Assembly (NCBI RefSeq): GCF_007988905.1
Contig: NZ_BJVA01000010.1
Span: 1-64,000 of the forward strand
Source: Gluconobacter kanchanaburiensis NBRC 103587
GTDB taxonomy: Bacteria > Pseudomonadota > Alphaproteobacteria > Acetobacterales > Acetobacteraceae
Direction: 5' to 3'
DNA length: 64,000 bases
Both the position numbers and the translations under genes were made by a program. Positions 1 to 9,462 of the stretch are shown in pieces. Below the pieces are notes generated by a model. It did no database searches. It was not told the DNA's origin and worked only from the letters and a program-made list of their open reading frames with translations. Position 1 is the stretch's first letter. Each line of letters begins with the position of its first letter.

Positions 1-102
1 CAGGTGAGGGCAGGAACAAGCTACCGATCAGGCAACCAAATTGGTGACGCTGGACAGGTGACGCAAGGTGAAAGGCAAGTGACGCTCACACCATCTAACT
101 GA
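1..102 (+). CDS. Possible 3' end of a gene cut by the window edge
   Basis: Frame 1 is open from base 1 to a TGA at 100-102 and would give a 33-residue polar C-terminus rich in Gly, Gln and Thr. The stretch also contains short imperfect copies of GGTGACGC. I do not recognise the protein, and an open frame of this length can occur by chance, so the call is weak. It ends about 27 bases before the tRNA-Ser gene. Confidence 0.25.
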   Translation, partial: QVRAGTSYRSGNQIGDAGQVTQGERQVTLTPSN

Positions 103-128
103 CTGATTTCATTGGTATTTTTGAAGAC

Positions 129-219
129 TGGCGGAGAGAGAGGGATTCGAACCCTCGGTACGCTATTAACGTACACACGCTTTCCAAGCGTGCGCCTTAA
201 GCCGCTCGGCCATCTCTCC
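129..219 (-). tRNA. tRNA-Ser (anticodon GGA), CCA encoded
   Basis: Read on the minus strand this is a class II tRNA. The acceptor stem GGAGAGA pairs with TCTCTCC. There is an anticodon stem-loop with GGA, a long variable arm typical of serine tRNAs, and a T loop with GTTCGAATC. The discriminator G at 132 is followed by a genomically encoded CCA (131-129). It decodes UCC and UCU. It lies just downstream of trpF on the same strand. Confidence 0.95.
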
Positions 220-237
220 TGTCGAGCGAGGCGGTGT

Positions 238-894
238 TTACGAGACCTTCTGGCCGAGATCAAGTCCCTTTCGGGCGTTCTGGACAAATTTTTCAATGAG
301 TTCAGCAGATTTTTGTCCCCGGCGAATTTCTACTCCCGATGATACGTCAACCGCACTGGCGCCGCTTTTCTGGATGGCATCCTGAACATTATGAGGGGTG
401 AGGCCACCAGCAAGCATCCAGAACGTAGGAGGAATCCACTCTTTGGAGAGTGACCAGTCGAAGGAGCGGCCGTGCCCACCTGGATGCTGATCATGTTTCT
501 GGCGTGGGGCCTCAATGACATAGCCCGCAAGATCACGATTTGTCGGGAGATCGGAACGGGTGGCTATTCCGCATCCCCGCCAGACAGGGAGGTCAAAGCG
601 CGACTGGATTTCGATCGAACGAGCTAGCGGAGCGTAGATCTGGAGAACATCAAGCGGCGTGTTTTTCAGAACCTCTGTGATGAAGGCGTCGTCAGCATCA
701 ACGAAAAGCCCAACGCGGGCGGGGCCGCCCTCGGCGTGCGCGGGGATACAGCGATGAAGATGCAAGGCATCATTAGGGGAGATGTACCGGGGGGAGTTTT
801 CACAAAATACAAAACCTACCCAGTCGACCTTCAGATCCGCGCAAAGTCTTATGGTGGCGACGTCACGGATCCCGCAGATCTTGATGCCCGTCAT
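238..894 (-). CDS. trpF: Phosphoribosylanthranilate isomerase
   Basis: TrpF carries out the third step of tryptophan synthesis, isomerising N-(5-phosphoribosyl)anthranilate in the cytoplasm. The 218-residue protein has the expected single beta/alpha barrel length. It opens with the family signature around KICGIRD (residues 5-11), which includes the catalytic Cys, and has the WVGFVF segment soon after. The ATG overlaps the pyrF stop by 4 bases (ATGA), so the two are probably translationally coupled. In many alphaproteobacteria trpB and trpA follow; here a tRNA-Ser gene follows, so the pathway is split. Confidence 0.95.
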   Translation of the reverse strand: MTGIKICGIRDVATIRLCADLKVDWVGFVFCENSPRYISPNDALHLHRCIPAHAEGGPARVGLFVDADDAFITEVLKNTPLDVLQIYAPLARSIEIQSRFDLPVWRGCGIATRSDLPTNRDLAGYVIEAPRQKHDQHPGGHGRSFDWSLSKEWIPPTFWMLAGGLTPHNVQDAIQKSGASAVDVSSGVEIRRGQKSAELIEKFVQNARKGLDLGQKVS

Positions 895-1601
895 GCGCTT
901 GCCAGTTCGTCCATGATTGCTCTGGCGGCCTGTACAGGATCCGGAGCCTTTGTGATTGGTCGTCCTACGACGATCCAGTCCGCCCCTGCCTGAGCGGCCT
1001 GACGGGGTGTCATGATCCGTTTCTGGTCATCGGTTGCACTGCCTGCAGGTCGAATGCCAGGCACAACCAGAACAGGGCCGTCGCCCAACGCTGCACGGAG
1101 CGGTGCGATTTCATGTGCCGAGCACACTAGGCCGTCGGCACCGGCACTGACAGCCAGTTTCCCAAGTCGGATAACCTGTTCCTGCGGTGTAGCGTCGACG
1201 CCGATTTCACGCAGGCCTTCAGCGTTCATACTGGTCAGAACCGTGACTGCGAGAAGTTGCGGCCGGGAGTTTTCTTCCGGAAATGCCTTTTCAAGCACCT
1301 CCCGGGAACGGGCAATCATTTCAGCTCCTCCACTCGCGTGTATTGTCGTGAGGGCAGGACGAAGTGGGGTCAGCGCTGCGAGACCCGATGCAACTGTATG
1401 TGGAATATCGTGCAGTTTCAGGTCAAGGAAAAGCCTGTGCCCTTCTGAGACCGACCGTACAGCGTCAAGCCCGCAGGCATACGTAAACTCCAGGCCCAGC
1501 TTGATGGCATCGACATCGTTTTTAAGACTGTTGGCCCAGTTCTGAGCCTGGGTGCGAGACGCTGTGTCGAGAGCGGCGATCAATCGTGTTCGACGGGACA
1601 T
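891..1601 (-). CDS. pyrF: Orotidine 5'-phosphate decarboxylase
   Basis: PyrF makes UMP from OMP, the last step of de novo pyrimidine synthesis. The 236-residue barrel protein carries the catalytic DLKLHDIP motif (the DxKxxD triad) near residue 60, and a C-terminal phosphate-binding VVGRPIT segment. The frame extends upstream to 1850, but the protein clearly begins at MSRRTRLIAALD, with its ATG at 1601, 8 bases after the lapA-like gene. It is the middle gene of a three-gene minus-strand operon with that gene and trpF. Confidence 0.95.
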   Translation of the reverse strand: MSRRTRLIAALDTASRTQAQNWANSLKNDVDAIKLGLEFTYACGLDAVRSVSEGHRLFLDLKLHDIPHTVASGLAALTPLRPALTTIHASGGAEMIARSREVLEKAFPEENSRPQLLAVTVLTSMNAEGLREIGVDATPQEQVIRLGKLAVSAGADGLVCSAHEIAPLRAALGDGPVLVVPGIRPAGSATDDQKRIMTPRQAAQAGADWIVVGRPITKAPDPVQAARAIMDELASA

Positions 1602-1609
1602 GGTCAGGG

Positions 1610-1954
1610 TTAGACCTTCTGTGCAGGCGAAACAGGGGAGGCGGAGGGTAGAGGGGCGGCCGGCTGGTTCTGAAGACGATCCAGACGCTGATGAAGTTCG
1701 ACGAGCTGGCTTTCGAGCGTCCGTACATGCTGTTCCGCACGACGCGCCCGCGAACGCTGCTGCATGTCGCCGATCAGGCCAATCAGGAAGCCCAGCAGGA
1801 GAGCAAGCGCACCCACGCCAAGGACCAGCGTTCCGATGGACAGATGCCATCCGAACGAGACGAGCCAGATGGGTTCGAGATCCGTATTGCTCAGGGCAAA
1901 TACGATCAGGGCTGCAAGGAAAATGATGAGGATGAGCAGTCTGAGCATGAACAT
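1610..1954 (-). CDS. LapA-domain (DUF1049) inner-membrane protein
   Basis: This is a small membrane protein of about 114 residues. It has two hydrophobic helices (roughly residues 3-22 and 37-60), then a basic, coiled-coil-like cytoplasmic tail with heptad-spaced Leu and Gln and a Pro/Ala-rich end. That architecture is the lipopolysaccharide-assembly protein A (LapA/YciS) domain, which helps control LPS synthesis in enterobacteria. LapA-like genes commonly precede pyrF/trpF in alphaproteobacteria, which supports the call. The start could be ATG 1954 or ATG 1948; an AGGA lies just upstream of both. Confidence 0.8.
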   Translation of the reverse strand: MFMLRLLILIIFLAALIVFALSNTDLEPIWLVSFGWHLSIGTLVLGVGALALLLGFLIGLIGDMQQRSRARRAEQHVRTLESQLVELHQRLDRLQNQPAAPLPSASPVSPAQKV

Positions 1955-2113
1955 GGTCCTATCGTGCCTTCTGTGGCGCAACAACACGCACGGACAGGAA
2001 GATTGATTCCCGGTCAGCAATCATGATGTCCTGTGCCTGATGATATCATAGGCTGTGCTGATATTGTGGAGGATGGCGATATCATCCCCAACGTAACACT
2101 GAAAGGGACTGTG

Positions 2114-2404
2114 GTGTCTGAAATCATCCCGTTCCGCCCACAACTGCCAAAAAGTGACACTTTCTGGGCCGTTATCGCGGTGCAGGGAAAACGGACCGTG
2201 ATTGCTAGTGTATATGCGACACGGTCCGAAGCGGAAGCCGACCATGTATGGCGTGTCGATCAGGTTCGAACTTACGGAGCGTTCATGCGTAGCGAGCGCG
2301 TCACCGCCCCGGTTTATCGCGTCGAGCAGATCCGTCGATCGGATCTGCCCCGGAACTGGGCGCCACTCCCTGCGCTGGGTGCTCTGTGTGGGCGTCTCAT
2401 ATGA
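2114..2404 (+). CDS. Small hypothetical protein
   Basis: I do not recognise this gene. From a GTG at 2114 with AAGGGA about 6 bases upstream it encodes about 96 residues, beginning with an SEIIPFRPQLP segment and continuing with a mixed alpha/beta composition without membrane helices. The same frame opens further up at ATG 2033, but no ribosome-binding site is visible there. An antisense frame also exists, so coding is likely but not certain. It sits alone between the divergent lapA-like gene and secB. Confidence 0.5.
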   Translation: MSEIIPFRPQLPKSDTFWAVIAVQGKRTVIASVYATRSEAEADHVWRVDQVRTYGAFMRSERVTAPVYRVEQIRRSDLPRNWAPLPALGALCGRLI

Positions 2405-2521
2405 ATACTGCACAGCTGGTCAAAACGGGCACATCGTGACAGAGTAGAAGGTGCCACATTTCCTTGCATTTCAGTGCAATACGAAATGAATGATTTGATG
2501 ACCGCATGAGGATGCAAGCCG

Positions 2522-3043
2522 ATGGACCAGACATATACCGACAGCGTGAAAGGCGGGTCTGAAAGCCTTGACGTGGCGGATTCCCTGCCTTCAACATCGT
2601 CTCTCATCGTCGGGTCCCAGTATCTGCGGATGATGTCCATTGACGTGCAGAACACGCCGGATATCTATCGTGAGCTTCCTCCCCAGCCACATATCGGGAT
2701 GACGGTTGACGTCACAGGTCGCCAGCTGGGAGATCAACCCACCTTTGAAGTCAGTCTCGTGATCAGGGCGCAGGGACTGGAAAATGCGCCGTCCGAGGGC
2801 GTACCCAACCCAAAGGTCTTGTATGAGGTCAGTCTGGCGTATGCGGGTCTCTTCGGCCTGACGGGGCGTATTCCCCAGGATGCGGTTGAACCCCTGCTTC
2901 TTGTCGAAGCGCCACGCTTCCTTTTCCCACCGGCACGAAGTGCTCTTCTGGGAGTGATCCGCGAAGCTGGATTTCCGTCGCCGAATATCCAGCCCATAGA
3001 CTTTCACGCGCTCTGGCAAAGTCGCCGCCAACAGCAGCGCTAA
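2522..3043 (+). CDS. secB: Protein-export chaperone SecB
   Basis: SecB is a cytoplasmic tetrameric chaperone that keeps precursor proteins unfolded and passes them to SecA. The 173-residue product is the normal length. The core strand pattern ([20 protein letters not shown], about residues 26-46) and the C-terminal PRFLFPPAR...[11 protein letters not shown] segment are diagnostic. It lacks an obvious zinc-binding tail beyond a short basic end. It is followed after 42 bases by the large glycosyltransferase gene on the same strand, though no functional link is evident. Confidence 0.95.
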   Translation: MDQTYTDSVKGGSESLDVADSLPSTSSLIVGSQYLRMMSIDVQNTPDIYRELPPQPHIGMTVDVTGRQLGDQPTFEVSLVIRAQGLENAPSEGVPNPKVLYEVSLAYAGLFGLTGRIPQDAVEPLLLVEAPRFLFPPARSALLGVIREAGFPSPNIQPIDFHALWQSRRQQQR

Positions 3044-3085
3044 TTTCAGAACGCTCTGCAGGCAGCTCTCAGGGATTGAGCATCA

Positions 3086-6000
3086 ATGAAAGATCATATT
3101 CTTGCCTCCCCCGCCTTTGCGGGTGACCGGCCGCCCCTGTGGGCCGCTTTTGATGCGGATTGGTACCGGATCCGCTATGGCTCGCGTCTGCGGGAAGAAG
3201 CGAAAGACAGTGGGGAAGCGGCAAACCTTGATCTGAGCGATGAAGGCCTGGAACGTCACTGGAGAGAAAAGGGTGCAAGAGCAGGCTTTTCGCCGAACCG
3301 TTTTTTTGATGAGGAGTGGTATCTTCGTCAGAATCCGGATGTACGCGAAGGGATCAGCCTAGGGATCTTTGACAGCGGTTTTCTGCATTACTGCGAAAGT
3401 GGATTCAGGAGCCGCTCTCCCCACTGGCTTTTTTCAGAAGAAAACTACTTCAGTTGCAATCCGGACCTAAGCCCGCATGTGCTTGTGTCCCAGGGCTTTT
3501 GTAACGGATACGACCACTATCTTGCGATCGGGGATCAGGAGCATCGCAAGTCCCATCAGTTCTTCGATCCCGCGGTGTTTCGTGCTGCTAGCATGGCCGA
3601 ACGACAGCATTACGATTTTGGGATTGGTGATTTTTTCCAGTTCATCAGATTCTCCGCTGCCGGCCGTCGGCGTAGCTCATGGTATTTCGATCCGCAGTGG
3701 TACCTTGAACGCTATCCGGACGTCGCGGAGGCACTTGCCCATAACAGGTATCAAAGCCCGCTTCACCATTACCTCACGAACGGCAATCCTGCCGCATATG
3801 ATCCAAACCCCTGGTTTAGCGAAAGCTTCTACACTGAGCGTTATCCTGACGTTGGTAATATCGTTGCCAACGGAAGTTTCCGGAACGGTTATGAGCATTT
3901 CATCCGGTTCGGTATTGCCGAGCAACGTCAGCCCCAGAACGGTGTGGACTTTGCAGATTTTGTAAAGCAGAGCGGCGTGCAACGGCAACTGCGCCGATCT
4001 GACGTCCCCGATATTTTCGCCCTCTGGGTACAGTCTCAGGGAACGGTTGTCGCAGAACCTCTCGTTCAGCTCTCTGTTGAACAGTGCCAGCGATTGGATC
4101 TGCAGCGGGCCCAGACACTTGTACCCTCGCTTGTTCGCGCACCACTCGATTTTCGGCCCGCCGTTCTGCCTGACGTGACCGTTATTATCCCGGTCTCAAA
4201 TCAGTTTCAGGAAACCCTTGCTACTCTCGCGGCCCTTCATGCAAACAGTGACCGGAGTCTTCAGGTCATTCTGATCGATGCCGGCTCTACTGATGAAACT
4301 GCACAGATCGAGCGTTTTGTCCGCGGGATCCATATCCTGAGACCACCCTATCGGACGACCCATGCTGAGCAGATGGCGCTTGGACTTGAGCTTGCCACGG
4401 CTGAGATCGTGCTGTTGGTCCATGCCGGCGTGCAGCCTTTCCCTGGCGTTCTAAAAATTGCGCTTGAAGCTTTTTCCGATCCCAACGTCGTTGTTGTGGG
4501 CGGACAGTCACTTGGGCTGGATGGACGCGTGAGGGAGGCGGGAACCGTTCTGTGGCGCGACGGATCTTTCACACCGTTCGGCATGGGGCTTCGCGCGAAT
4601 GAACCCGAAATTGCGTTTCGTCGGTGGGTTGATGGTTTCAGTGGTGGTCTGCTGTTCTGTCGGCGTCCCGCACTTCATGCGTACAGCCAGTTAACTACCG
4701 GCTGTATCGGTTCAGAATCCGAGATGCTCGCCATATGCTGTTCACTGCGGCAGGCAGGAGGGAAAATCCTGTATGATCCGGATGTTCTCGACCGGTCTGC
4801 GGGTGAACCCGCCATTTTGCCGGAGCTTCGGGGCCGAAACGCAGCATGGCTGACGCGGCGTTTTGCAGGACTTCTGTCCCGACAGCCTCTTTCGGGCACT
4901 AACCTCATGCGGGCTCGCTCGGCCAGTGGCGCGCCCGCTGTGCTTTTTCTGTGTGAACGGCTTCCCTATACGGTTCTGGGAACCCCTTATCTGCGTCATC
5001 GAGATATGCTGATCGCGCTCAGTACACTCGGATATCAGGTTACCGTTTTTCCACTTGATGGCAGTCTGCATGACTGTGTGGCAACCGCGATTGATTTCCC
5101 TTCCGAAATCGAACTGATGGATGATTCCGATCTGTCCGAACTCGCCGAATTCCTGCGCGATCGGGAGGGGTGTTTCGACTATATATGGATTGCTGGCACG
5201 AAAGCATTGCAACGTGTTGGTCCGACCCTGAAAGAGAATCCCCGGGCTCTGCCGCGCTTGGGGATGATAGCGGATGTCCATGGCAGCCACTCAACTGAGT
5301 CCCACTACCGCAGGCTCGTTGGAGCGTTGAATGACCGCGAACTGCTTCTCGACGACCTCGAACTGGATATTGATCACGCCTGGATGATGCAGGCGCTTGT
5401 CGCAGGGACGCTCGAAGATAAGATCAATTTAGAGAACTTGGGCCGAACGAACGTCAGTATTCTTGGCGCTCCGCCGACCCTGCCGGAATTTTCGCCTTCT
5501 TTCGATGAGCGGTCGGGTATCCTGCTGGTTCTTCCTGTCCATACCGGCGGGGACGCGGTGCATGACGGATTGCACTGGTTTGTCCATGAAGTGCTGATGA
5601 AGCTCGACCAGGGACTGCCACCGGAAGCGACTGTCCTCCTCGCGGGGTACAGGGCCGACACCGTCGATCTCTCCGCCTTTACGCGATACCGTCGTCTGGA
5701 AGCATTTCGGGACGAGACGGACCTTCAGGCGCTTTATCGATCACGGCGGGTTCTGGTGGAACCATCGCGGGTCCTGGCTCCGGCTCCCCGTGAAATATTC
5801 GATGCAGCCGCGGCCGGGCTGCCGGCCGTTCTGTCTGAGACGGTGCGGCAGACCTTGGGCTGGGAAGATGGTCAGACCTGTCTTTCGGGTGGCTTCTGCG
5901 AGGCTGACCGCTTTGCCCAGACTATCATCCGGCTTTATACGGACATGGATCTCTGGAACACGATCAGTCGGTCCGCCCAGGAGTTGATGCGCGACGAGGC

Positions 6001-6178
6001 GTCAAATTCAGGATTTTATGACTCGCTCAGAGGAGTCCTTTCACAGGCGGCTGGAACAACGCCTGTCGAGGTGTCGCATGGAACACTGAGGCACCAGAAG
6101 GTTACGGAGGCGAGTGCTGGTCTTTCTCCGGCACCGATCAGGCTGCAACCCCGCCGGTTTCCGGCAGACAGCAGGTAA
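3086..6178 (+). CDS. Large multidomain glycosyltransferase with WY..(Y/N)PDV repeats
   Basis: This 1030-residue protein has three parts. Residues about 20-290 carry five or six degenerate repeats built on F(D/S)xxWYxxxxPDV followed by an HY/HF segment (clear copies near residues 73, 205 and 247). From about residue 360 there is a GT2-type nucleotide-sugar domain beginning PDVTVIIPVSNQ, with a DAGSTDET motif. After about residue 615 comes a GT-B-like region with a Rossmann-type LLVLPVHTGGD segment and a RRVLVEPSRV stretch near the end. No signal peptide or membrane helix is visible. Proteins of this style occur in exopolysaccharide and surface-glycan loci; the acceptor and sugar cannot be told from the sequence. 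Confidence 0.75.
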   Translation: MKDHILASPAFAGDRPPLWAAFDADWYRIRYGSRLREEAKDSGEAANLDLSDEGLERHWREKGARAGFSPNRFFDEEWYLRQNPDVREGISLGIFDSGFLHYCESGFRSRSPHWLFSEENYFSCNPDLSPHVLVSQGFCNGYDHYLAIGDQEHRKSHQFFDPAVFRAASMAERQHYDFGIGDFFQFIRFSAAGRRRSSWYFDPQWYLERYPDVAEALAHNRYQSPLHHYLTNGNPAAYDPNPWFSESFYTERYPDVGNIVANGSFRNGYEHFIRFGIAEQRQPQNGVDFADFVKQSGVQRQLRRSDVPDIFALWVQSQGTVVAEPLVQLSVEQCQRLDLQRAQTLVPSLVRAPLDFRPAVLPDVTVIIPVSNQFQETLATLAALHANSDRSLQVILIDAGSTDETAQIERFVRGIHILRPPYRTTHAEQMALGLELATAEIVLLVHAGVQPFPGVLKIALEAFSDPNVVVVGGQSLGLDGRVREAGTVLWRDGSFTPFGMGLRANEPEIAFRRWVDGFSGGLLFCRRPALHAYSQLTTGCIGSESEMLAICCSLRQAGGKILYDPDVLDRSAGEPAILPELRGRNAAWLTRRFAGLLSRQPLSGTNLMRARSASGAPAVLFLCERLPYTVLGTPYLRHRDMLIALSTLGYQVTVFPLDGSLHDCVATAIDFPSEIELMDDSDLSELAEFLRDREGCFDYIWIAGTKALQRVGPTLKENPRALPRLGMIADVHGSHSTESHYRRLVGALNDRELLLDDLELDIDHAWMMQALVAGTLEDKINLENLGRTNVSILGAPPTLPEFSPSFDERSGILLVLPVHTGGDAVHDGLHWFVHEVLMKLDQGLPPEATVLLAGYRADTVDLSAFTRYRRLEAFRDETDLQALYRSRRVLVEPSRVLAPAPREIFDAAAAGLPAVLSETVRQTLGWEDGQTCLSGGFCEADRFAQTIIRLYTDMDLWNTISRSAQELMRDEASNSGFYDSLRGVLSQAAGTTPVEVSHGTLRHQKVTEASAGLSPAPIRLQPRRFPADSR

Positions 6179-6181
6179 GGG

Positions 6182-6227
6182 AATTCCGCGATACCGGAAA
6201 GAATAATTCCGCGATACCGGAAAGAAT
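6182..6227. repeat. Perfect tandem duplication of a 23-bp unit
   Basis: Bases 6182-6204 and 6205-6227 are identical. Each unit contains the dyad TTCCG-N6-CGGAA and ends in GGAAAGAAT. The same nine bases recur at 6295-6303 as the ribosome-binding region of the M20 peptidase. The unit is close to two helical turns long, so it could be a double operator, or a duplication of the translation start region. Confidence 0.9.
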
Positions 6228-6303
6228 ATGGAGAAGGTGACTGTTTGATGAGGTCTCCACGTCCGTGCTTCGGGCCGCCAGAAAACTGAGTATGGGAAAG
6301 AAT

Positions 6304-7728
6304 ATGACTGTCACTTCCGGAACGCTTGATGCGGTTCTCCAGAACGTCGATGCCAATCTGGATACTTCGGTTTCCAGTCTTTTCGAGATTCTGCGGATAC
6401 CGAGCATCTCTACACAGCCAGCGCACGCCGCTGATTGCCGTAAAGCCGCTGCGTGGATGCAGCAGGCACTTGAAAATCTCGGTATGACTGCGACCCTCCG
6501 CGACGTGCACTGGGCCGCACCGGGACATCCGATGGTTGTGGGCCACGATGCTGCGGCGGAAGGTAAGGATGAACGTCCGCATGTGCTGTTTTACGGTCAC
6601 TACGACGTCCAGCCGACGGACCCGGAAACACTGTGGAACGCACCGCCTTTCGATCCACGCCTGATTGAGGATGCCAGCGGACGCAAGGTCATCGTTGCCC
6701 GGGGTGCTAGTGATGACAAGGGACAGGTCATGACCTTCCTTGAGGCCTGCCGCGCCTGGAAAGACGTGACTGGCTCTCTGCCCGTCCGGGTGAGCGTTCT
6801 TCTGGAAGGTGAGGAAGAATGTGGAGGGGCGAATCTTTATCCCTTCCTCAAGGAAAATGTCGCCGAACTGAAGGCGGACGTGGTGCTTGTCTGTGACACG
6901 TCGATGGCCGATCGCAACACTCCCGGCATCACGACGTCTCTGCGAGGGATGATGGCGGAAGAGGTCGTCATCCAGTGCGCCAGTCATGATCTGCATTCTG
7001 GACTTTACGGCAATGCGGCAGCGAACCCGATTGCCGTTCTTTGCCAGGCGCTCGCCACACTCCGAACTGCAGATGGCGGTGTGACGCTGCCAGGCTTCTA
7101 TGACGGGATCCGGGAACCAGCAGCTGCCACCCGCGCGCAGTGGAGCCACCTGTTTCCCGATGATGCCTCACTGCTGCATGAAGCGGGGCTTGCCATAGCG
7201 GCTGGGGAAAAAGGCTACAGTGCGATCGAGCAGACATGGTGCCGTCCAAGCTGTGAGATCAACGGCATTTCCGGGGGGTATGAAGGCGAGGGCTTCAAAA
7301 CCGTTCTGCCCGCCAAAGCCATGGCGAAAGTCTCGTTCCGGCTGGTTCCCGGACAGGACCCGGACCGTATCCGGGAAACATTCCGGGCCCATATTCGCGC
7401 TGCCCTTCCGCAGGATGCCACTGTGACCTTTACGGCACATGGCGGCTCTCCCGGCTTCGAGGTTTCCCGTGACAGCCGCTTTCTTGGCCTTGCACTGAAG
7501 GCTCTCAGTGACGAGTGGGGCGTGCCAGCCGCGACAGTTGGGTCCGGGGGATCCATTCCTGTTGCCGGAGAAGTGCGCGATGCTCTTGGGCTTGACGCTC
7601 TGATGATCGGCTTTGCCCAGAACGATGACCGGATCCATTCACCCAATGAACAGTATGGGCTGGATTCTTTTCATAAGGGCATCCGGTCGTGGGTGAGGGT
7701 GCTTGCCGCCCTCGCCGATGCAGGCTGA
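6304..7728 (+). CDS. M20 family metallopeptidase (dipeptidase)
   Basis: This is a 474-residue zinc-dependent exopeptidase of the M20 (ArgE/DapE/CPG2) family, probably a cytoplasmic dipeptidase. The metal-ligand motifs are present: GHYDVQP near residue 100, GASDDKG near residue 138, and the catalytic LLEGEEECGG near residue 165. A dimerisation insert is followed by the C-terminal zinc-ligand region. The start at ATG 6304 is chosen because GGGAAAG lies 4-10 bases upstream; the frame is open to 6265. pdxA follows after 3 bases, so they are cotranscribed, although the functions are not obviously linked. Confidence 0.9.
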   Translation: MTVTSGTLDAVLQNVDANLDTSVSSLFEILRIPSISTQPAHAADCRKAAAWMQQALENLGMTATLRDVHWAAPGHPMVVGHDAAAEGKDERPHVLFYGHYDVQPTDPETLWNAPPFDPRLIEDASGRKVIVARGASDDKGQVMTFLEACRAWKDVTGSLPVRVSVLLEGEEECGGANLYPFLKENVAELKADVVLVCDTSMADRNTPGITTSLRGMMAEEVVIQCASHDLHSGLYGNAAANPIAVLCQALATLRTADGGVTLPGFYDGIREPAAATRAQWSHLFPDDASLLHEAGLAIAAGEKGYSAIEQTWCRPSCEINGISGGYEGEGFKTVLPAKAMAKVSFRLVPGQDPDRIRETFRAHIRAALPQDATVTFTAHGGSPGFEVSRDSRFLGLALKALSDEWGVPAATVGSGGSIPVAGEVRDALGLDALMIGFAQNDDRIHSPNEQYGLDSFHKGIRSWVRVLAALADAG

Positions 7729-7731
7729 AAC

Positions 7732-8748
7732 ATGGGCGGCGCACTGCCATCTACGTTGCCACTGGCACTCACGCTCGGGGATCCGGCCGGAATCGGGCCC
7801 CAGCTAGCTATCGAGGCATGGCGGCGCCTTCGGCTTGCGAGGGGCGAAACGTTCTTCTGGATTGGCGATCCCCGCCTGATCGAAAAGGCTGTCCCCGTCG
7901 TCCGGATCGAGCATCCTGAAGAAACGGCGAAGGCCTTTGAACATGGCCTGCCGATCTTGCCCGTGTTTTGCGAAACAACTGTTATTCCGGGACGGCCAGA
8001 TCCACGAAATGCAGCCGCGACGATCGAGAGCATTCGTCTGGCGGTTCGTCATGCTCTTGCCGGACGGGCGGGGGGGGTCGTAACGAACCCCATCGCCAAA
8101 CATATTTTGGCAACAGCCGGCTTTCCTTACCCTGGACACACAGAGTTCCTTGCAGCTCTGTGTGATCAACCTGGGGCGGAGATCATGATGCTGGTGTCGC
8201 CTCAGCTCAGGGTCGTCCCAGTGACGGTCCATGTCTCCCTGCGTAATGCTCTTGATACGTTGAAAACGGACAGCATCGTAAAAGTAGCTGAAACAGCCAG
8301 CAGGGCTCTGAAAAGCGATTTCGGAATGATCGAGCCTCGTCTGGCAATTGCAGGGCTCAATCCGCACGCGGGTGAACAGGGGCTGATGGGCGACGAGGAG
8401 CAGGCCATTATTAAACCTGCGATCGAGCGCCTTCGGGAACGGGGTATCCTGTGTCACGGGCCGCTCCCGCCTGATACGATGTTCAGCGCTCATGCAAGAC
8501 CAACATATGACGCGGCCATCTGCATGTATCACGATCAGGCGCTCATCCCGCTCAAGACGCTGGATATGGCGGAAGGCGTCAATGTGACACTTGGTCTACC
8601 CATCATCCGAACGTCGCCTGATCACGGGACGGCTTTCGATATTGCTGCGCCTGCTACGGACGCTTGTGTGGCGGATGTTTCCAGTCTTCTTGCCGCGATC
8701 CGGCTCGCAGCCCAAATGAGCACTCACCGGAAAGGAAAAAATCGATGA
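7732..8748 (+). CDS. pdxA: 4-hydroxythreonine-4-phosphate dehydrogenase
   Basis: PdxA oxidises 4-phosphohydroxy-L-threonine to the amino-ketone that PdxJ condenses with deoxyxylulose 5-phosphate in the DXP-dependent pyridoxal phosphate pathway. The 338-residue protein shows the conserved [11 protein letters not shown] start, the PGHTEFLA metal/substrate loop, the [11 protein letters not shown] segment and the [12 protein letters not shown] motif. Its TGA overlaps the pdxJ ATG (ATGA). Having both enzymes in one coupled pair is good evidence for the DXP-type B6 pathway. Confidence 0.97.
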   Translation: MGGALPSTLPLALTLGDPAGIGPQLAIEAWRRLRLARGETFFWIGDPRLIEKAVPVVRIEHPEETAKAFEHGLPILPVFCETTVIPGRPDPRNAAATIESIRLAVRHALAGRAGGVVTNPIAKHILATAGFPYPGHTEFLAALCDQPGAEIMMLVSPQLRVVPVTVHVSLRNALDTLKTDSIVKVAETASRALKSDFGMIEPRLAIAGLNPHAGEQGLMGDEEQAIIKPAIERLRERGILCHGPLPPDTMFSAHARPTYDAAICMYHDQALIPLKTLDMAEGVNVTLGLPIIRTSPDHGTAFDIAAPATDACVADVSSLLAAIRLAAQMSTHRKGKNR

Positions 8749-9452
8749 TCCGTCTGGGCGTTAACATCGATCATGTGGCGACACTGCGAAATGCGCGGGG
8801 CGGAAGCTTTCCTGATCCGGTTATGGCTGCTGAATACGCCATCGCTGCGGGCGCAGACGGCATTACGGCCCATCTGAGAGAAGACCGTCGCCATATCGGG
8901 GATGCGGATATGCCCCGGCTTCGTGCGCTTTCAGTGCCGTTGAATTTCGAGATGGGCGCTACAGATGAAATGATCGGTATCGCCTGTGACCTGCGGCCTC
9001 ATGCCTGCTGTCTTGTCCCAGAGAAAAGGCAGGAAGTTACGACGGAAGGAGGTCTGGACGTCGTCGGGCAGCGTCAGGATCTGAAGGTCCGTATTGCTCG
9101 GCTGAAAGACGCGGGGATCAGGGTTTCCCTGTTCATTGATCCTGAAACACCGCAGATCGAGACAGCGGCGGAACTGGGTGCGCCGGTCGTGGAACTTCAC
9201 ACGGGAGCCTATGCGCACGGTGGCCCGGACGAACTTCAGCGCCTCCAAAGAGCAGCAAAGACAGCTACGACATGCGGTCTGGAGCTTCATGCAGGTCATG
9301 GTCTGACCTACGCGAATGTAGGATCAGTGGCCGCTCTTCCAGGACTGGTCGAACTCAATATTGGCCATTTCCTGATCGGTCAGGCCATTTTTAATGGCTT
9401 GGGCCCGGCCGTCAGCAAAATGAAAGCCTTGATTAACGGGTATTCAGAGTAG
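8745..9452 (+). CDS. pdxJ: Pyridoxine 5'-phosphate synthase
   Basis: PdxJ forms the pyridine ring of vitamin B6 from the PdxA product and 1-deoxyxylulose 5-phosphate. The 235-residue barrel begins [18 protein letters not shown] and has the [12 protein letters not shown] and ELHTGAYA motifs that line the active site. The start is ATG 8745, overlapping the pdxA stop by 4 bases. The frame upstream to 8664 lies inside pdxA and is not used. A rho-independent terminator follows at once. Confidence 0.97.
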   Translation: MIRLGVNIDHVATLRNARGGSFPDPVMAAEYAIAAGADGITAHLREDRRHIGDADMPRLRALSVPLNFEMGATDEMIGIACDLRPHACCLVPEKRQEVTTEGGLDVVGQRQDLKVRIARLKDAGIRVSLFIDPETPQIETAAELGAPVVELHTGAYAHGGPDELQRLQRAAKTATTCGLELHAGHGLTYANVGSVAALPGLVELNIGHFLIGQAIFNGLGPAVSKMKALINGYSE

Positions 9453-9462
9453 GCATAAAAAA

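Noticed and set aside
21-296. 91-residue minus-strand frame at the left end
   Set aside because: It runs through the tRNA-Ser gene and is therefore not coding.
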